Below, piece by piece: positions 9,704-19,608 of a stretch of DNA of 64,000 bases; position 1 is the stretch's first letter, and each line of letters starts with the position of its first letter. The DNA is from an uncultured Gammaproteobacteria bacterium. GTDB lineage: Bacteria; Pseudomonadota; Gammaproteobacteria; HK1. The stretch is from assembly GCA_958295835.1 (NCBI GenBank), contig OY282378.1, positions 5,047,694 to 5,111,693 on the forward strand, given 5' to 3'. The notes below the pieces were generated by a model. That model saw only the letters and a list, made by a program, of their open reading frames with translations, searched no databases and was not told the origin of the DNA. Both the position numbers and the translations under genes were made by a program.

Positions 9704-10828
9704 ATGTCCTACGAGGCGCGGGACCGGAGGCGCATCCGGCCGGCCCCGGTGCCGGGCGACGCTGGCCCCATGCAGGACCCGAACTACAAGCGCCTCTTCT
9801 CCTTCCCCCGCATGGTCGAGGACCTCCTGCGCGGCTTCCTCCCCGGCCAGTGGCTCGCCGAGCTGGACTTCTCGACCCTCGACAAGCTCCCCACCGAGTA
9901 CGTCAGCGACGAATTGCTCCGCCGCCACGGGGACTGCGTGTGGCGGGTGCGCCGGCGCGGGGGGTGGCTGTACCTGCTGGTGCTGCTGGAGTTCCAGTCC
10001 ACCGACGAGCCGCGGATGGCGTTGCGCATCCTGGCCTACACGAGCCTCCTGTACCAGGAACTGGTGCGCAACGATGCGCTGGATGCGGGTGGACGGTTGC
10101 CGGCGGTGCTGCCGATCATGCTCTACAACGGTGAGGCGCGGTGGCGGGCGGCGGTGGAGGTGGGGGAGTTGATTGCGCCGGTGGGGCCGGAGTTGGCGCC
10201 GTACCAGCCGTCGCAGCGTTACCACGTGGTTGACGAGCGCCACGTCGGGGCAGAGGATTTGCCGGGGACGAACCTGATGGCGGCGGTGTTGGGGTTGGAG
10301 CAGAGTCGCACGCCGGGGGACGTGGTGCGGGTGGCGGGGCTGCTGGTGGAGTGGTTGCGTGACCCGCGTGACCGGGAGTTGAAGCGTACGTTCACCGATT
10401 GGGTATGGAGGCTGGCCGGGCAATTCACGCCGGGGGATGCGGAGCCGGCTCCGGTGCGGACATTGGAGGGGGTGAGGATGACGCTGGAAGAGCGGTTGGC
10501 CGAGTGGCCGAAGCAGTGGTTTCGGGAAGGCCATGAGCAGGGGGTGAGGGAAGGCGTCGAGCAGGGCATCGAGCGGGGCATCGAACAGGGCCTTGAGCAC
10601 GAACGGGCGCTGTTGCGCCGCTTGGCGGCGTCCCGGTTCGGAGCGGAGACCGCCGAGCGTCTGTCGGGAGTGCTGGCCGGCATCGCGGATCCGGAAGGTC
10701 TGGCCGAGGTGGGCGAGTGGCTGGTGCGTTGCGAGACGGGGGGCGAGTTTCTCGCCCGCGTGGACCCGGCGGCGGGCGGTGCGGCCCGGCGCGGCGACCG
10801 CGGGAGATCGCACTCCCGCGGGAACTGA
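9704..10828 (+). CDS. Rpn-family PD-(D/E)XK nuclease (recombination-promoting)
   Basis: A 374-residue protein of the Rpn / transposase_31 type. The N-terminal half contains the PD-(D/E)XK-like core, seen as LLVLLEFQSTDEPRMALRIL. The region near residues 275-300 is a Gln/Glu/Gly repeat (EQGIERGIEQG), and the C-terminus is a helical domain. Family members are DNA endonucleases that raise RecA-independent recombination and behave like selfish genes. The ATG at 9704 is kept because the decayed copy at 13982 preserves the same first 20 residues; an ATG at 9770 is an alternative. A 9-bp-stem hairpin overlaps its 3' end. Confidence 0.8.
   Translation: MSYEARDRRRIRPAPVPGDAGPMQDPNYKRLFSFPRMVEDLLRGFLPGQWLAELDFSTLDKLPTEYVSDELLRRHGDCVWRVRRRGGWLYLLVLLEFQSTDEPRMALRILAYTSLLYQELVRNDALDAGGRLPAVLPIMLYNGEARWRAAVEVGELIAPVGPELAPYQPSQRYHVVDERHVGAEDLPGTNLMAAVLGLEQSRTPGDVVRVAGLLVEWLRDPRDRELKRTFTDWVWRLAGQFTPGDAEPAPVRTLEGVRMTLEERLAEWPKQWFREGHEQGVREGVEQGIERGIEQGLEHERALLRRLAASRFGAETAERLSGVLAGIADPEGLAEVGEWLVRCETGGEFLARVDPAAGGAARRGDRGRSHSRGN
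10798..10821 (+). terminator. Hairpin at the 3' end of the Rpn gene
   Basis: CCGCGGGAG, a six-base loop, then CTCCCGCGG form a perfect 9-bp stem just before the Rpn stop codon. There is no T-run after it, so it is a weak candidate for a Rho-independent terminator. A related hairpin (39605-39638) follows the fossil copy of this gene tail. Confidence 0.4.
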
Positions 10829-11002
10829 CGGGGCCGTTCTCCCTGCCGATTTGCGGCGCCGGCGCATTCGTCGCCCGGATGCGAGCCGGATCGGCCTCGT
10901 TTACATCGCCGTTCGCCGAATACGCGCGCTTTTTGGGAGCCGCCGACAGAGCGCCGCCACGCGGGCACATGACGAAGACCATGGACCCGCAACGCAACTC
11001 CC

Positions 11003-13432
11003 TCAGCCCCTCATGCGCTCGCCCGCCGGATCCAGCACAGGCTCGCGGACGAGCCTCGCCGTGCGCCGTTCGCCGAGGATCTCGATCGCGAACCCCGCCG
11101 CGGGCTCCGCGCCGCCGTCGATCAGGTCCACCGGCACGAAGCCCAGCGCGATGCTCTTCCCGCTGTAGTGCGCGTACCCGCCCGAGGTCACGAAGCCGGC
11201 CACCTCGCCGCCCGCGAAGATCGGCTCGTCGCCCCAAGGGTCCGCATCGTGCGCGTCCACCACGAACGTGCACAGCCGGCGGCCGGGGGGCGCGTCACGC
11301 TCGCGCAGCGCCGCATCCCGGCCGATGAAGTCGCCCTTGCGAAGATCGACGAAACGGTCGAGACCGGTCTCCGCCGGGGTGTAGTCCGGCCGGTACTCGC
11401 GCATCCACGCGCCGAAGGATTTATCGAGCCGCAGCGACATCATCGCCCTCATGCCGAAGGGACGCATCCCGTGCCCGGCGCCGGCCGCCGCGAGCGCCCG
11501 GTAGAGCGCGACCTGGTGCCGGGCATCGACGTAGATCTCGTAGCCGAGGTCGCCGGTGTAGCTGATGCGGCACACCAGCGCGGGCACGAGCCCCACTTCC
11601 ATCTCCCGCGCATCGAGAAAGCGCAGCGCCTCGTTCGAGACGTCGGATCCCGGCGCCGCCGCCGCGAGCACGTCCCGCGCCCGGGGGCCGGCGATCTGGA
11701 ACCCGATGCGCTCCAGCGATACGTTCCTCACGCCGACCCCGCACGGCGGCAGGTGCGCCTCGAACCAGCGCATGTGGAAGGCCTGCGCGGCGTACGACGC
11801 GGTGAGCTGGAACCGCTCCGGGGCGAGCCGCGCCATCGTGAAGTCGCCGATGAGTCGGCCCTTCGGGCTCAGCATCGGGGTGAGCGCGATGCGGCCCTCG
11901 CCAGGGACCCGGTTCGCCATCAGGCGCGAGAGCCATGCTTCTGCACCTGGCCCCTCCACGAGGTACTTGCCGAAGTTGTGGATCTCGTTGATGCCGGCCG
12001 CCTCGCGCACCGCCCGGCATTCCCCGGCCACCGGCGCGAAGGCGTTGGAGCGCCGGAAGCTCGGCTGCTCGAAGGCGCGTTCCCCCGCGGGCGCGAAGTA
12101 GTTGACGTGCTCCAGCCCGTAGCCGGCCCCGAACACCGCGCCCTGCCCCGCCCAGAGGCCGTAGGCCGGCGTGGTCACCAGTCCGCGCGCGGCGGGCAGC
12201 TCCTCGTTCGGGTAGGAGATGGCGAAGCGGCGCTGGTAGTTCTCCCGCACCTTGGCCCGAGTCCAGGGCCGGGTGCACCAGTCCCCGAAGCGGGCGACGT
12301 CCATCGCGAAGACGTCGCGCGAGGGCTCGCCCTCGACCATCCACTCGGCCAGCGCGAGCCCCACCCCGCCCCCCTGGCTGAAGCCCGCCATCACCGCGCA
12401 CGCCGCCCAGTAGTTGCGCAGTCCCGGCACCGGGCCGACCAGCGGATTGCCGTCCGGGGCGAAGGTGAAGGGACCGCTGATGATGCGCTTCACCCCGGCC
12501 GTCTTCAGGACCGGGTAGCGCTCGTACGCGACATCGAGCTTGTCCGCCATGCGGTCGATCTTCTCGGGCAGGAGCTCGTGCCCGAAGTCCTCCGGCGTCC
12601 CGTCCACCGCCCACAGCTCGCACCCCTGCTCGTACATGCCGACCACGAGGCCGCGCCCTTCCTGGCGCAGGTAGCTCTCCCCGGCCGGGTCCATGCAGTG
12701 CGGAAGCTCGGCGTCGCGCTCGTACACCTCGGGGAGGTCGCCGGTGACCAGGTACTGGTGCTCCATCGGGTGGCACGGCAGGGACACCCCCGCCATCTCC
12801 CCGACCTCCCGCGCCCACAGGCCCGCCGCGTTGACCACGTATTCGGCGTTCACCGTGCCCTGCACCGTCACCACGTCCCAGCGCCCGCCGGGGCGGGGGC
12901 GAAGCTCGCGCACCGGGTTGCGCAGCACGATCTCCGCGCCCTGCATCCGGGCGCCCTTCGCGTACGCCAGGGTGGTGCCGGAGGGGTCGAGGTGGCCGTC
13001 GAGGGGATCGTAGAGCGCTCCGAGCAGCCCGGCGGTGTTCGTGATGGGCGAGAGCCGCGCGATCTCCGCAGGGCCGACGATCTCGGTGTCGAGCCCCATG
13101 TAGCGATGCTTGGCCCGCTCGGCCTTGAGGAAGTCGAGGCGGTCATGGTCCGTCGCGAGCGTGAGCCCGCCGACGTGGTGCAGCCCGCAGGACTGGCCGG
13201 TGAGCTCTTCGAGCTCGCGGTAGAGGCGGATGGTGTAGCCCTGCAGCGCCGCCATGTTGGTGTCGGCGTTCAGGGTGTGGAAGCCGCCCGCCGCATGCCA
13301 GGTCGAGCCGGAAGTCAGCTCGGAGCGCTCGATGAGCATCACGTCGCGCCAGCCCAGCCGGGTGAGGTGGTAGAGCACGCTGCACCCCACCACCCCGCCA
13401 CCGATCACCGCGACCTGAACGTGGGATTTCAT
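11003..13432 (-). CDS. GcvT-family FAD oxidoreductase (dimethylglycine/sarcosine dehydrogenase-like)
   Basis: An 809-residue two-part enzyme. Residues 1-400 are a DAO-type FAD domain with the dinucleotide motif VIGGGVVG (9-16) and STWHAAG (43-49), whose histidine is the residue that covalently binds FAD in dimethylglycine and sarcosine dehydrogenases. Residues 430-800 are a GcvT (aminomethyltransferase-like) folate-binding domain plus its C-terminal barrel. Expected reaction: oxidative demethylation of an N-methyl amine, passing the one-carbon unit to tetrahydrofolate. The DUF1330 gene lies immediately upstream in the same orientation (13 bp). Fragments of this gene also occur at 36422-36550 and 39455-39540. 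The exact substrate is not certain. Confidence 0.88.
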   Translation of the reverse strand: MKSHVQVAVIGGGVVGCSVLYHLTRLGWRDVMLIERSELTSGSTWHAAGGFHTLNADTNMAALQGYTIRLYRELEELTGQSCGLHHVGGLTLATDHDRLDFLKAERAKHRYMGLDTEIVGPAEIARLSPITNTAGLLGALYDPLDGHLDPSGTTLAYAKGARMQGAEIVLRNPVRELRPRPGGRWDVVTVQGTVNAEYVVNAAGLWAREVGEMAGVSLPCHPMEHQYLVTGDLPEVYERDAELPHCMDPAGESYLRQEGRGLVVGMYEQGCELWAVDGTPEDFGHELLPEKIDRMADKLDVAYERYPVLKTAGVKRIISGPFTFAPDGNPLVGPVPGLRNYWAACAVMAGFSQGGGVGLALAEWMVEGEPSRDVFAMDVARFGDWCTRPWTRAKVRENYQRRFAISYPNEELPAARGLVTTPAYGLWAGQGAVFGAGYGLEHVNYFAPAGERAFEQPSFRRSNAFAPVAGECRAVREAAGINEIHNFGKYLVEGPGAEAWLSRLMANRVPGEGRIALTPMLSPKGRLIGDFTMARLAPERFQLTASYAAQAFHMRWFEAHLPPCGVGVRNVSLERIGFQIAGPRARDVLAAAAPGSDVSNEALRFLDAREMEVGLVPALVCRISYTGDLGYEIYVDARHQVALYRALAAAGAGHGMRPFGMRAMMSLRLDKSFGAWMREYRPDYTPAETGLDRFVDLRKGDFIGRDAALRERDAPPGRRLCTFVVDAHDADPWGDEPIFAGGEVAGFVTSGGYAHYSGKSIALGFVPVDLIDGGAEPAAGFAIEILGERRTARLVREPVLDPAGERMRG

Positions 13433-13445
13433 GGTTGCTCCCGCC

Positions 13446-13730
13446 CTACGCGCCTTCGAGGATCGCGAGATCGCGTTCGTATGCCTTGCGCGCGAAGGGC
13501 AGCGCCGTCTGGTACTCCTCGTCCTCGTAGCAGGCCACGGCCTGCTCGAAGGACGGAAACTCCACGACCACGGCCCGGCCCCAGGCGCCTTCGCGCGCGT
13601 CGAGCCGGCCGCCGGCGTTGAGGATCCTGGCTCCGAACCGCTCCGCCACCGGCCCCCACCGCTTCGCGTACTCCCCGTACGCGGCCTGGTCCCTGATTTC
13701 CCCGCCCTTCACTATCCAGTAGCCCGGCAT
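13446..13730 (-). CDS. DUF1330 protein, copy 2
   Basis: A 94-residue protein almost identical to the one at 4032-4316. It lies directly upstream of, and in line with, the GcvT-type oxidoreductase gene, so here it looks like the first gene of a two-gene operon. The start chosen is the ATG of MPGYWIVKGG; the frame is open further upstream, but that sequence does not resemble the family. This is probably the ancestral location, because the junction bases next to copy 1 (around 4008-4025) resemble the start region of the oxidoreductase that follows this copy. Confidence 0.82.
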   Translation of the reverse strand: MPGYWIVKGGEIRDQAAYGEYAKRWGPVAERFGARILNAGGRLDAREGAWGRAVVVEFPSFEQAVACYEDEEYQTALPFARKAYERDLAILEGA

Positions 13731-13870
13731 GACGTCTCTCCCGTATGGATGGATGGAGTCCGCGCCCGGCCGCGGCCGGACCGCGAGCCAGCCGGACCGG
13801 GGAAGCATAGTCCGATTCGAGGCGTGCCCGCCGCCCCTGCTGCCGAGGCGGAGGCGCCGGACCGTGGTCA

Positions 13871-13974
13871 GGCCATAGCGATGGTGTCGATGGCGGCAAG
13901 AACAAGGATCTCGCGTTCCAGACGGGCGAGGAAGACGGCCACCCCGGCTTCCTCCGCTTCCCCGTGCCGCACAT
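13871..13974 (-). pseudogene. Reverse transcriptase N-terminal fossil, copy 2
   Basis: From 13974 on the minus strand the text reads GTGKRRKPG and then changes frame to VAVFLARLEREILVLA before decaying. It matches the start of the fossil at 9526-9696, with one frameshift and an earlier truncation. It is again head-to-head with an Rpn-type 5' end. Confidence 0.5.
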
Positions 13975-13981
13975 CAGGTGG

Positions 13982-14120
13982 ATGTCCTACAACGCTCGGG
14001 ACCGGAGGCGCATCCGACCCGCCCCGGCGCCGGGCTACGCCGGCCCCACGCACGACACCGCCTACGAGGACCTGTTCTCCCACCTCCAGATGGTCGAGGA
14101 CTTACTGTGCGGGTTCTCCG
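13982..14120 (+). pseudogene. Rpn nuclease 5' fragment
   Basis: The first ~46 codons of an Rpn gene, starting MSYNARDRRRIRPAPAPGYAG and ending near MVEDLLCGF, closely match codons 1-46 of the intact gene at 9704. After about 14120 the similarity stops abruptly and A+T-richer sequence with an IS5-type end begins, so the gene was cut by an insertion or deletion. Confidence 0.65.
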
Positions 14121-14186
14121 ATCAAGCTCCATATTCTGTCCAAAAACGAACTTAATCTACTGTTTTTATTAGGCCGTGTTGATGAA

Positions 14187-14296
14187 TTATCGAAGCATGA
14201 TCCAGGCCGACACGATATGAATAAATGCCAGGAACGTCCGACTGAGCTTGTCATAACGGGTGGCAATGTGAACTCCGAACGGGCACCGCGTTCCGG
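14187..14296 (-). pseudogene. IS5-family transposase C-terminal remnant
   Basis: On the minus strand this reads FGVHIATRYDKLSRTFLAF and then a short hydrophobic tail to a TAA stop at 14187-14189. The xIATRYDKLxRxFLAxxH motif is the usual C-terminus of IS5-group DDE transposases. Only about 35 codons survive. The remnant directly abuts the truncated patatin-like gene, suggesting that insertion of this element removed the lipase 5' half. Confidence 0.6.
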
Positions 14297-14914
14297 ATGA
14301 ACAACGAACGTTTTGGTAGCTGGCGGTATGGCTGGTCTCTCGCGGGCGAACTCCGGGTCGCAGACGCAGTTACGGCGTCCGCCGCCTATCCGCCCTTCCT
14401 TCCGCCGTTTGACTGGACGAAATCCTTCGAACGGGGCGGACAAACCAATACTCATCGCGTGGTCGTCACCGACGGGGGCGTCTTCGAAAACCTCGGCTTG
14501 AGCGTGATGGAACCGGGCCGAGATGCACAGATAAGCGCAATCAGTTACAACCCTGACATCATCATCGCGAGCGACGCCGGCGTTGGGCAGTTTACCGGCA
14601 AAACCGTGCCGATGAGCTGGCCGAATCGAATGATCCAGGTTGTCAATGCAGTAATGCGCAAAGTTCAGGATGCTACCAAACAGCGACTGCACGACCATGC
14701 GAAGGCCGGGCGAATTGACGGTTTCATCTATGCAGGTTTAGGGCAGATCGATAAGCGTGTGCACCTGAAGTCGGCCAACTGGGTGGATCGCGAAGATGTG
14801 ATCCTTTATCCAACCGATTTTTCCGTGATGTCCGATGACAACATTCGAAAGCTCGCCGGACGCGGCGAAGCAATCACTCGGGCCTTAGTAACGCAGTATC
14901 TGCTCAGCGACTGA
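14297..14914 (+). pseudogene. Patatin-like phospholipase, C-terminal fragment
   Basis: The open frame gives 205 residues. ASAAYPPFLPPF followed by TDGGVFENLG is the second half of a bacterial patatin fold, the DGG aspartate being the second member of the Ser-Asp dyad. The N-terminal part with the oxyanion loop and the GxSxG nucleophile is missing, so the product should be inactive. The ATG at 14297 is probably an accidental start created where the IS5 remnant joins. It sits at the downstream edge of the defence island. Patatin-like lipases are known effectors in several defence systems, so an original link is possible but not shown. Confidence 0.6.
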
Positions 14915-15108
14915 AGACCTTGGCCAACCGGCCACGAACGAATCGATTTGTACGGCCGATGCAGAGTCCTATGTTCTACTCACCCGAGACGGTCTTTACC
15001 AATTCAGTGCAAGGTCTATCGCAGTTAGCCCTTCCGCTTGTCGTTTTACAGGCTCAAACTGCAAGTTGCGGACTTGCGCTTCCCCGCCGACGACAACGAT
15101 GCCCGAAA

Positions 15109-17325
15109 TCAGGCGCCTCCCTCCGGTCGTACTTGAATCGCATGAACGGCAGTCCGCACTTCGTCGTATATGTTCACATCGAGTGCTTCGGCGATTTCCA
15201 GCGTTACGGCGAGCGCGTAAGGGACCTCGGCCTCCAGGATTCCAGCACCCGCCCTGCAACTCACCTGAATCTCCAGATTCTCGTCTTGGACATACACGCC
15301 CGCTCTTTCGCCTCCGAGGATCTCGTGCTGCAAGGTTCCTCGCTGAACTGCCCGCCAGTCCGCTTGTTGCCGACTCACTCGAAGCGGCTCCTGCGGAGGG
15401 TTGAACCAGAGATCCGCCCTCCGCCAAGCCTGATGTCGCTGGTTGACCGGCGACAGCCACGCAAGCGTGATGGTCAGCCGTCGATGACCGCGCCGGCCAC
15501 TCAAAGACGGCGGCAATGGAAAACGGTGAATGTGCGACTCATCCTGTTTGAGCCTGCCTCCGCTGAGAGCGGTCACACGCCGAGCGGTGCATTCTTTCAC
15601 CCGGTTGAGGTCCACCGCGCCGTAACCGAGCAACCGCGTGATGTATTCCTTGAACTGCCGGCTGTTGTTTTCGTCCTTCAGTATTCGAGTCAGTATCGCG
15701 CCCGCTTCCCCCCACTCTGCTCCATGTGCGACCAGCGCCTTGAGCCAGACCGCGCGAGGGAGGCGATCTATGATCTCTCCTCCGGGCTCTTGACGAAGCT
15801 CGTCCATGACGTCGTAGAGCAAAGCGCAGGCGCGGCTGACCAGCGCGGTCGCATTGCTCGTGCCCCTGGAATGCCGCACGGCTCCTTGGTCGCCGGGTGC
15901 TGCGCCTGGGGAGGCCGCCAGTTGTCCGGGCGGAAGCGTTCGGTCGTAGATTTCGAGAGTCGTTCCCCCTGCCAGTGCTCGCCGCACGACAGTCCGCCCA
16001 CCGGCTGCCAGCACGTCGGGCTTGATCCCGCGGCGATACCCCATGCCCTGTGCGTTGATAGGGCTGGGAAGACCCGCAGTGGTATACGGATCGTTCCATC
16101 CGGGTGGTGGCTGCCCTGTCGATGCATCCTCGTGGACCGACGCCACGGTGAGCGCATTCACTGCCTCCGCAGGCGAGAGGAGACGGCGATTCCGGGTGTC
16201 GGCAGCGACTGTGCGGATCAACTGCTCCTGGATGTCTCCCAACAATGGCTGCCCCGGTTGGTGTGCCGGCAACAACTCGATCCCCCCGGCGTAGTTGCCG
16301 GCGCTCACGACAAAAAGCACCCGGTAGCGCCATGCCAGCCAATCGAGCAAGCGTGCGAGGGGGCTCAAGGCTTGGTCGAAAGGGCGATCCCGGATGCCGA
16401 TCGACAGGTTGATGATTGATACGTGCGGCGCCGCCGGCGCTTCGCCTCCATCCCCCTCGAACAGGCGGCGAACCGCCCGGTGAACCAAGTCGACCACGAG
16501 CGTTCCTTCAGGCACGGTCTCCGTGTGGTCTATCCAGTCACGCGGGTCCGGTCGAAGGATCGGGCGGACGTACAGCGACCTCGAGAGAGGCCTTTCGCCC
16601 GCGGCCAGGTCGCCATGGAGAATGAGCGACGCCATCGCCGTTCCATGACGGCGGGTGATGGCCGGAGAGTCGCCCTCGAAGCCGTCCGGGTCATCGACAA
16701 CGAGCCGCCCTTGAAGCCGGCGGTGCGCCTGCAACGGAAGCCCATCGAACAACGCGACGATGGGGGAACCGGCAGGCGGCTCTTCGGGCAGCGCTTCCTC
16801 GTCTCGATCTTGTAGTTCATCCGCCAGCCAAGCGGACCTCTGTCCGCTGACACGAAAGAACTGGATCTGCTCGCACTGGACGAGAGCGACATCGGATTCG
16901 CTCCACTCCAAGAGAGGGCGAAGTTGAGCCACGGGGAGATGAACCAGAAGCGCGTGATAGGCGATTTCCTCGATGTTCGCCTCGGCAATCACTTGTCCGG
17001 TCATATCTTCGACAAGGTCGACAACCCGGCTCCGAGCCGTGCGGCGCTGCTCCGGGTTTAACCGACGCCAAAGCTCGATTTCGCAGGGCGCCAGCTCCTG
17101 ACCGGGCTCGACACGCTCGTCCCAGTCTTCGAGTATCCCTGTTTCCTGAAGACGATCCCGGACCCCCCAACACCGCACGTCACGAAGCTGTTGAAAGAGG
17201 ATTTTCCACCTTCCCAGACCCCGTGGAAGCCTCCTGTCGGACTGCCACCCTTCCCAAAGCGAAACCATCTGCTGCAGGGCGGCCTGATTCGTGAAGACCA
17301 GGAATATGCGGCCCCGAAGATCCTT
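15109..17325 (-). pseudogene. ietS: Subtilisin-like S8 protease (IetS-like), 3' part, split by IS66
   Basis: Together with 19613-19975 this encoded an 859-residue protein. Counting in the rejoined protein, the triad is visible as Asp315 (VALFDG), His348 (RRHGTAMAS) and Ser611 (RGTSNATA), with the oxyanion Asn465 (VVSAGN). A C-terminal region of about 150 residues follows the protease core. The longest intact frame starts at an internal ATG (17268), but 19 more codons before it belong to the gene and run straight into the IS66 target duplication. As split now, the protease core could be made only without its first 120 residues and without its own ribosome-binding site. Its AAA ATPase partner lies just upstream. 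Confidence 0.85.
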
Positions 17326-17333
17326 GTCCGACC
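17326..17333. repeat. Target-site duplication, left copy
   Basis: GTCCGACC directly abuts the left IS66 end (17334) and is repeated perfectly at 19613-19620. Eight bases is the duplication length typical of IS66-family insertion. Confidence 0.85.
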
Positions 17334-17447
17334 GTAACTACTCACGCCATCTTGGCGACAATATAAAGGTGGAAGGACGGCGTGAGGTTCCAGAGCAGCC
17401 GAGAGCGGTGCCCGAGTGTGTGAGGGTGTTCTTGACATCATAGCGTC

Positions 17448-18170
17448 GTGTCGCTAGGGTGCGGCTCCTCTCCAGGCGGTGGGGCTGCGCGAGTGGGCTA
17501 CTTCGGGTCGAAGGCGACATCGGGGCTGTGCCAGCCCCTCATCGCGATGATGCCGCCGCACGCCACCTACATCGAGACGCATCTCGGCGGGGGCGCCATT
17601 ATGAGGCGCAAGCCGCCGGCGCTGCACAACATCGGCATCGACCGCGATGCGCGGGCGCTGGCGGGGTTCGAGTGCGATTATCCGGTGGAGCTCGTTCACG
17701 GGTGTGCGCACCGGTTCGTGGCCGGGTATGCGTTCGAGGGCACGGAGCTCATCTACAGCGACCCGCCGTACCTGAAGCATACCCGCACGTCGCGGCGCCG
17801 GTACCGGTACGACTACGAGGAGGCGGACCATATCGAGTGGCTGGAGTTGCTCAAGGGGGTGCCCTGCCGGGTGATGGTCTCGGGGTATCCCTCGGCGCTG
17901 TACGAGGAGCGGCTGGCGGGGTGGCGCCGCGTGCAGTGGCAGGTGATGAACCAGGGCGGGGTGCGCACCGAGTGTGTGTGGTTCAACTTCGCCCCCGACC
18001 GGGTGCACTGGGCGCGCTATGCGGGGAAGAACTTCACCGACCGCCAGCGCATCAAGCGCAAGGCGGCGGGGTGGGGCCGGCGCTACGCCGCGCTGCCTGT
18101 GCCCGAGCGCCTGGCGGTGCTGGGGGCGATGATGGCGGTCGAGGCCGAGGGCGAGTCATGGCGACGGTGA
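17448..18170 (+). CDS. D12-class DNA adenine methylase, IS66 passenger
   Basis: A 240-residue protein (or 225 from an in-frame GTG at 17493, which begins at the family motif VGYFGSKATSG). The FGSKA and THLGGGAIM segments are the SAM-binding region of Dam/D12-type methylases, and SDPPYL is the catalytic DPPY motif. It would methylate the N6 of adenine in a short site that cannot be predicted. Its stop overlaps the transposase start by 13 bp, so the two are translationally coupled inside one insertion sequence. IS66 elements normally carry only tnp genes, so this passenger is unusual. It might mark element DNA or change host restriction status. Confidence 0.8.
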   Translation: MSLGCGSSPGGGAARVGYFGSKATSGLCQPLIAMMPPHATYIETHLGGGAIMRRKPPALHNIGIDRDARALAGFECDYPVELVHGCAHRFVAGYAFEGTELIYSDPPYLKHTRTSRRRYRYDYEEADHIEWLELLKGVPCRVMVSGYPSALYEERLAGWRRVQWQVMNQGGVRTECVWFNFAPDRVHWARYAGKNFTDRQRIKRKAAGWGRRYAALPVPERLAVLGAMMAVEAEGESWRR

Positions 18171-19608
18171 ACCGGCACTCGCTCAGGGAGGAGTTCGACA
18201 CGCTCAAGGCGCGCTTCGAGGGGCTGTGCGCCGAGGGCAAGATGAGCGCAGAGAGCCGCGCCCTGGTCGATGCGCTGCTGCTGCTGTTCGGGGTGTTGAT
18301 GGCGGTGTTGATGGAGAAGACCACGCCCAAGAGCAGTGCCAACTCAAGCCTCCCGTCCTCCCACAACGCCGATGACGAGACGGCGCTGGCCCGCCCGGGG
18401 GCCAAGGCCAAGGGGCCGGCACACAATGCCGAGCGCTGCGTCAACACCCGCACCCGCGAGCACGTCAAGGTGCTCCACGTCGAGCGCTGCGGGCGCTGTG
18501 GTGAAGACCTCACCGATACCGACTGCCTCAGGCACGAACGGCGCACCCTCGTCGACATCGTGTTCGAGAAGGTGGTGCATCACGCCGATGCACAAGTCAA
18601 GCACTGTCCCCGCTGCCGCACCGAGACCCGGGCACGCTTCCCCGACGAGATGCCCGGCCCGCTACAGTACGGCCACGGCCTCAAGGCCTACGTCGTGCAC
18701 CTGCTCGTCGCCCAGATGCTCTCGCTCAAGCGCGCCGCACACTCGGTTCACGCCCTCATCGCACAGACCCTCTCCGAGGCCACCCTGCTGCACTACGTCC
18801 TTCAGCTCCACCACGCCCTGGCCGAATGGGAGCGGCGCGCCATCGAACGCCTCCTCGCCATGCCGGCCCTGCACGTCGATGAGACCTCGTTGCGCGTGGA
18901 CCGAAAGAACCACTGGATCCACGTCTACTCGGGGGGCGCACTCACCGTCAAACGCCTCCACCCCAAGCGCGGGTGCGAGGCCATCGAGGCCATTGGCATC
19001 ATCCCCCGCTACGGCGGCGTGGCGGTGCACGACTGCTGGGCCTCGTACCTGAGCTACGCGCACTGCGGCCATGCCCTGTGCGGCGCGCACCTGCTGCGCG
19101 AACTCACCTTCATCATCGACGCTCATGACTACGCATGGGCCAAGCGCATGAAGCGCCTGCTCCTCCACATAGCCACCAAATCGCCAATCGTGACGACAAG
19201 ACGTTGACATCGGACGAGTACAAGGCGTTGCAGAAACGCTACCGCACTCTCATCACCCAGGGGGCGAAAGAACTCCCACCGATTCCCCCCCGACTCAACG
19301 GCCAACGCGGACGGGTCGCCAAATCCGATGCCCACAACCTGTGGGAACGCCTGCAAAAGTACGAAACCGCCGTGCTGCTGTTCGCCAGCAACCCGCACGT
19401 CGCCTTCACCAACAACCGCGCCGAGCGGGACTTGCGCATGAGCAAGGTCAAGCAGAAAGTGTCGGGATGCTTCCGCACCCGAAGGTACGCCGAAGCGTAT
19501 TGCCGAATCTCAAGCTACCTGCAATCCATGGCGAACCAGGGTTACAATCCCCTGGTAGCCATTCAGATCGCCCTCGCCGGCCGGGCCGTTGATAATATGG
19601 GTGAGTAG
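18158..19608 (+). pseudogene. IS66-family transposase (TnpC type), one frameshift
   Basis: Starts MATVNRHSLREEF at 18158. It has an N-terminal leucine-zipper/helix region, a zinc-ribbon-like CGRCGED...CPRC segment, and the DDE core around HVDETSLRV and VHDCWASY. The frame breaks near 19170-19200, where the first frame ends at 19207. The rest continues one frame over as KALQKRYRTLITQGAKELPP and FTNNRAERDLRM (the last catalytic Glu) to the stop at 19606-19608. A single indel separates the two parts. Unless it is a programmed shift or an assembly error, the element is no longer self-mobile. Confidence 0.8.

Noticed and set aside
11168..13621. An 817-codon plus-strand frame opposite the GcvT-type oxidoreductase
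   Set aside because: Antisense shadow; the minus-strand protein has complete FAD and GcvT motifs while this one has none.
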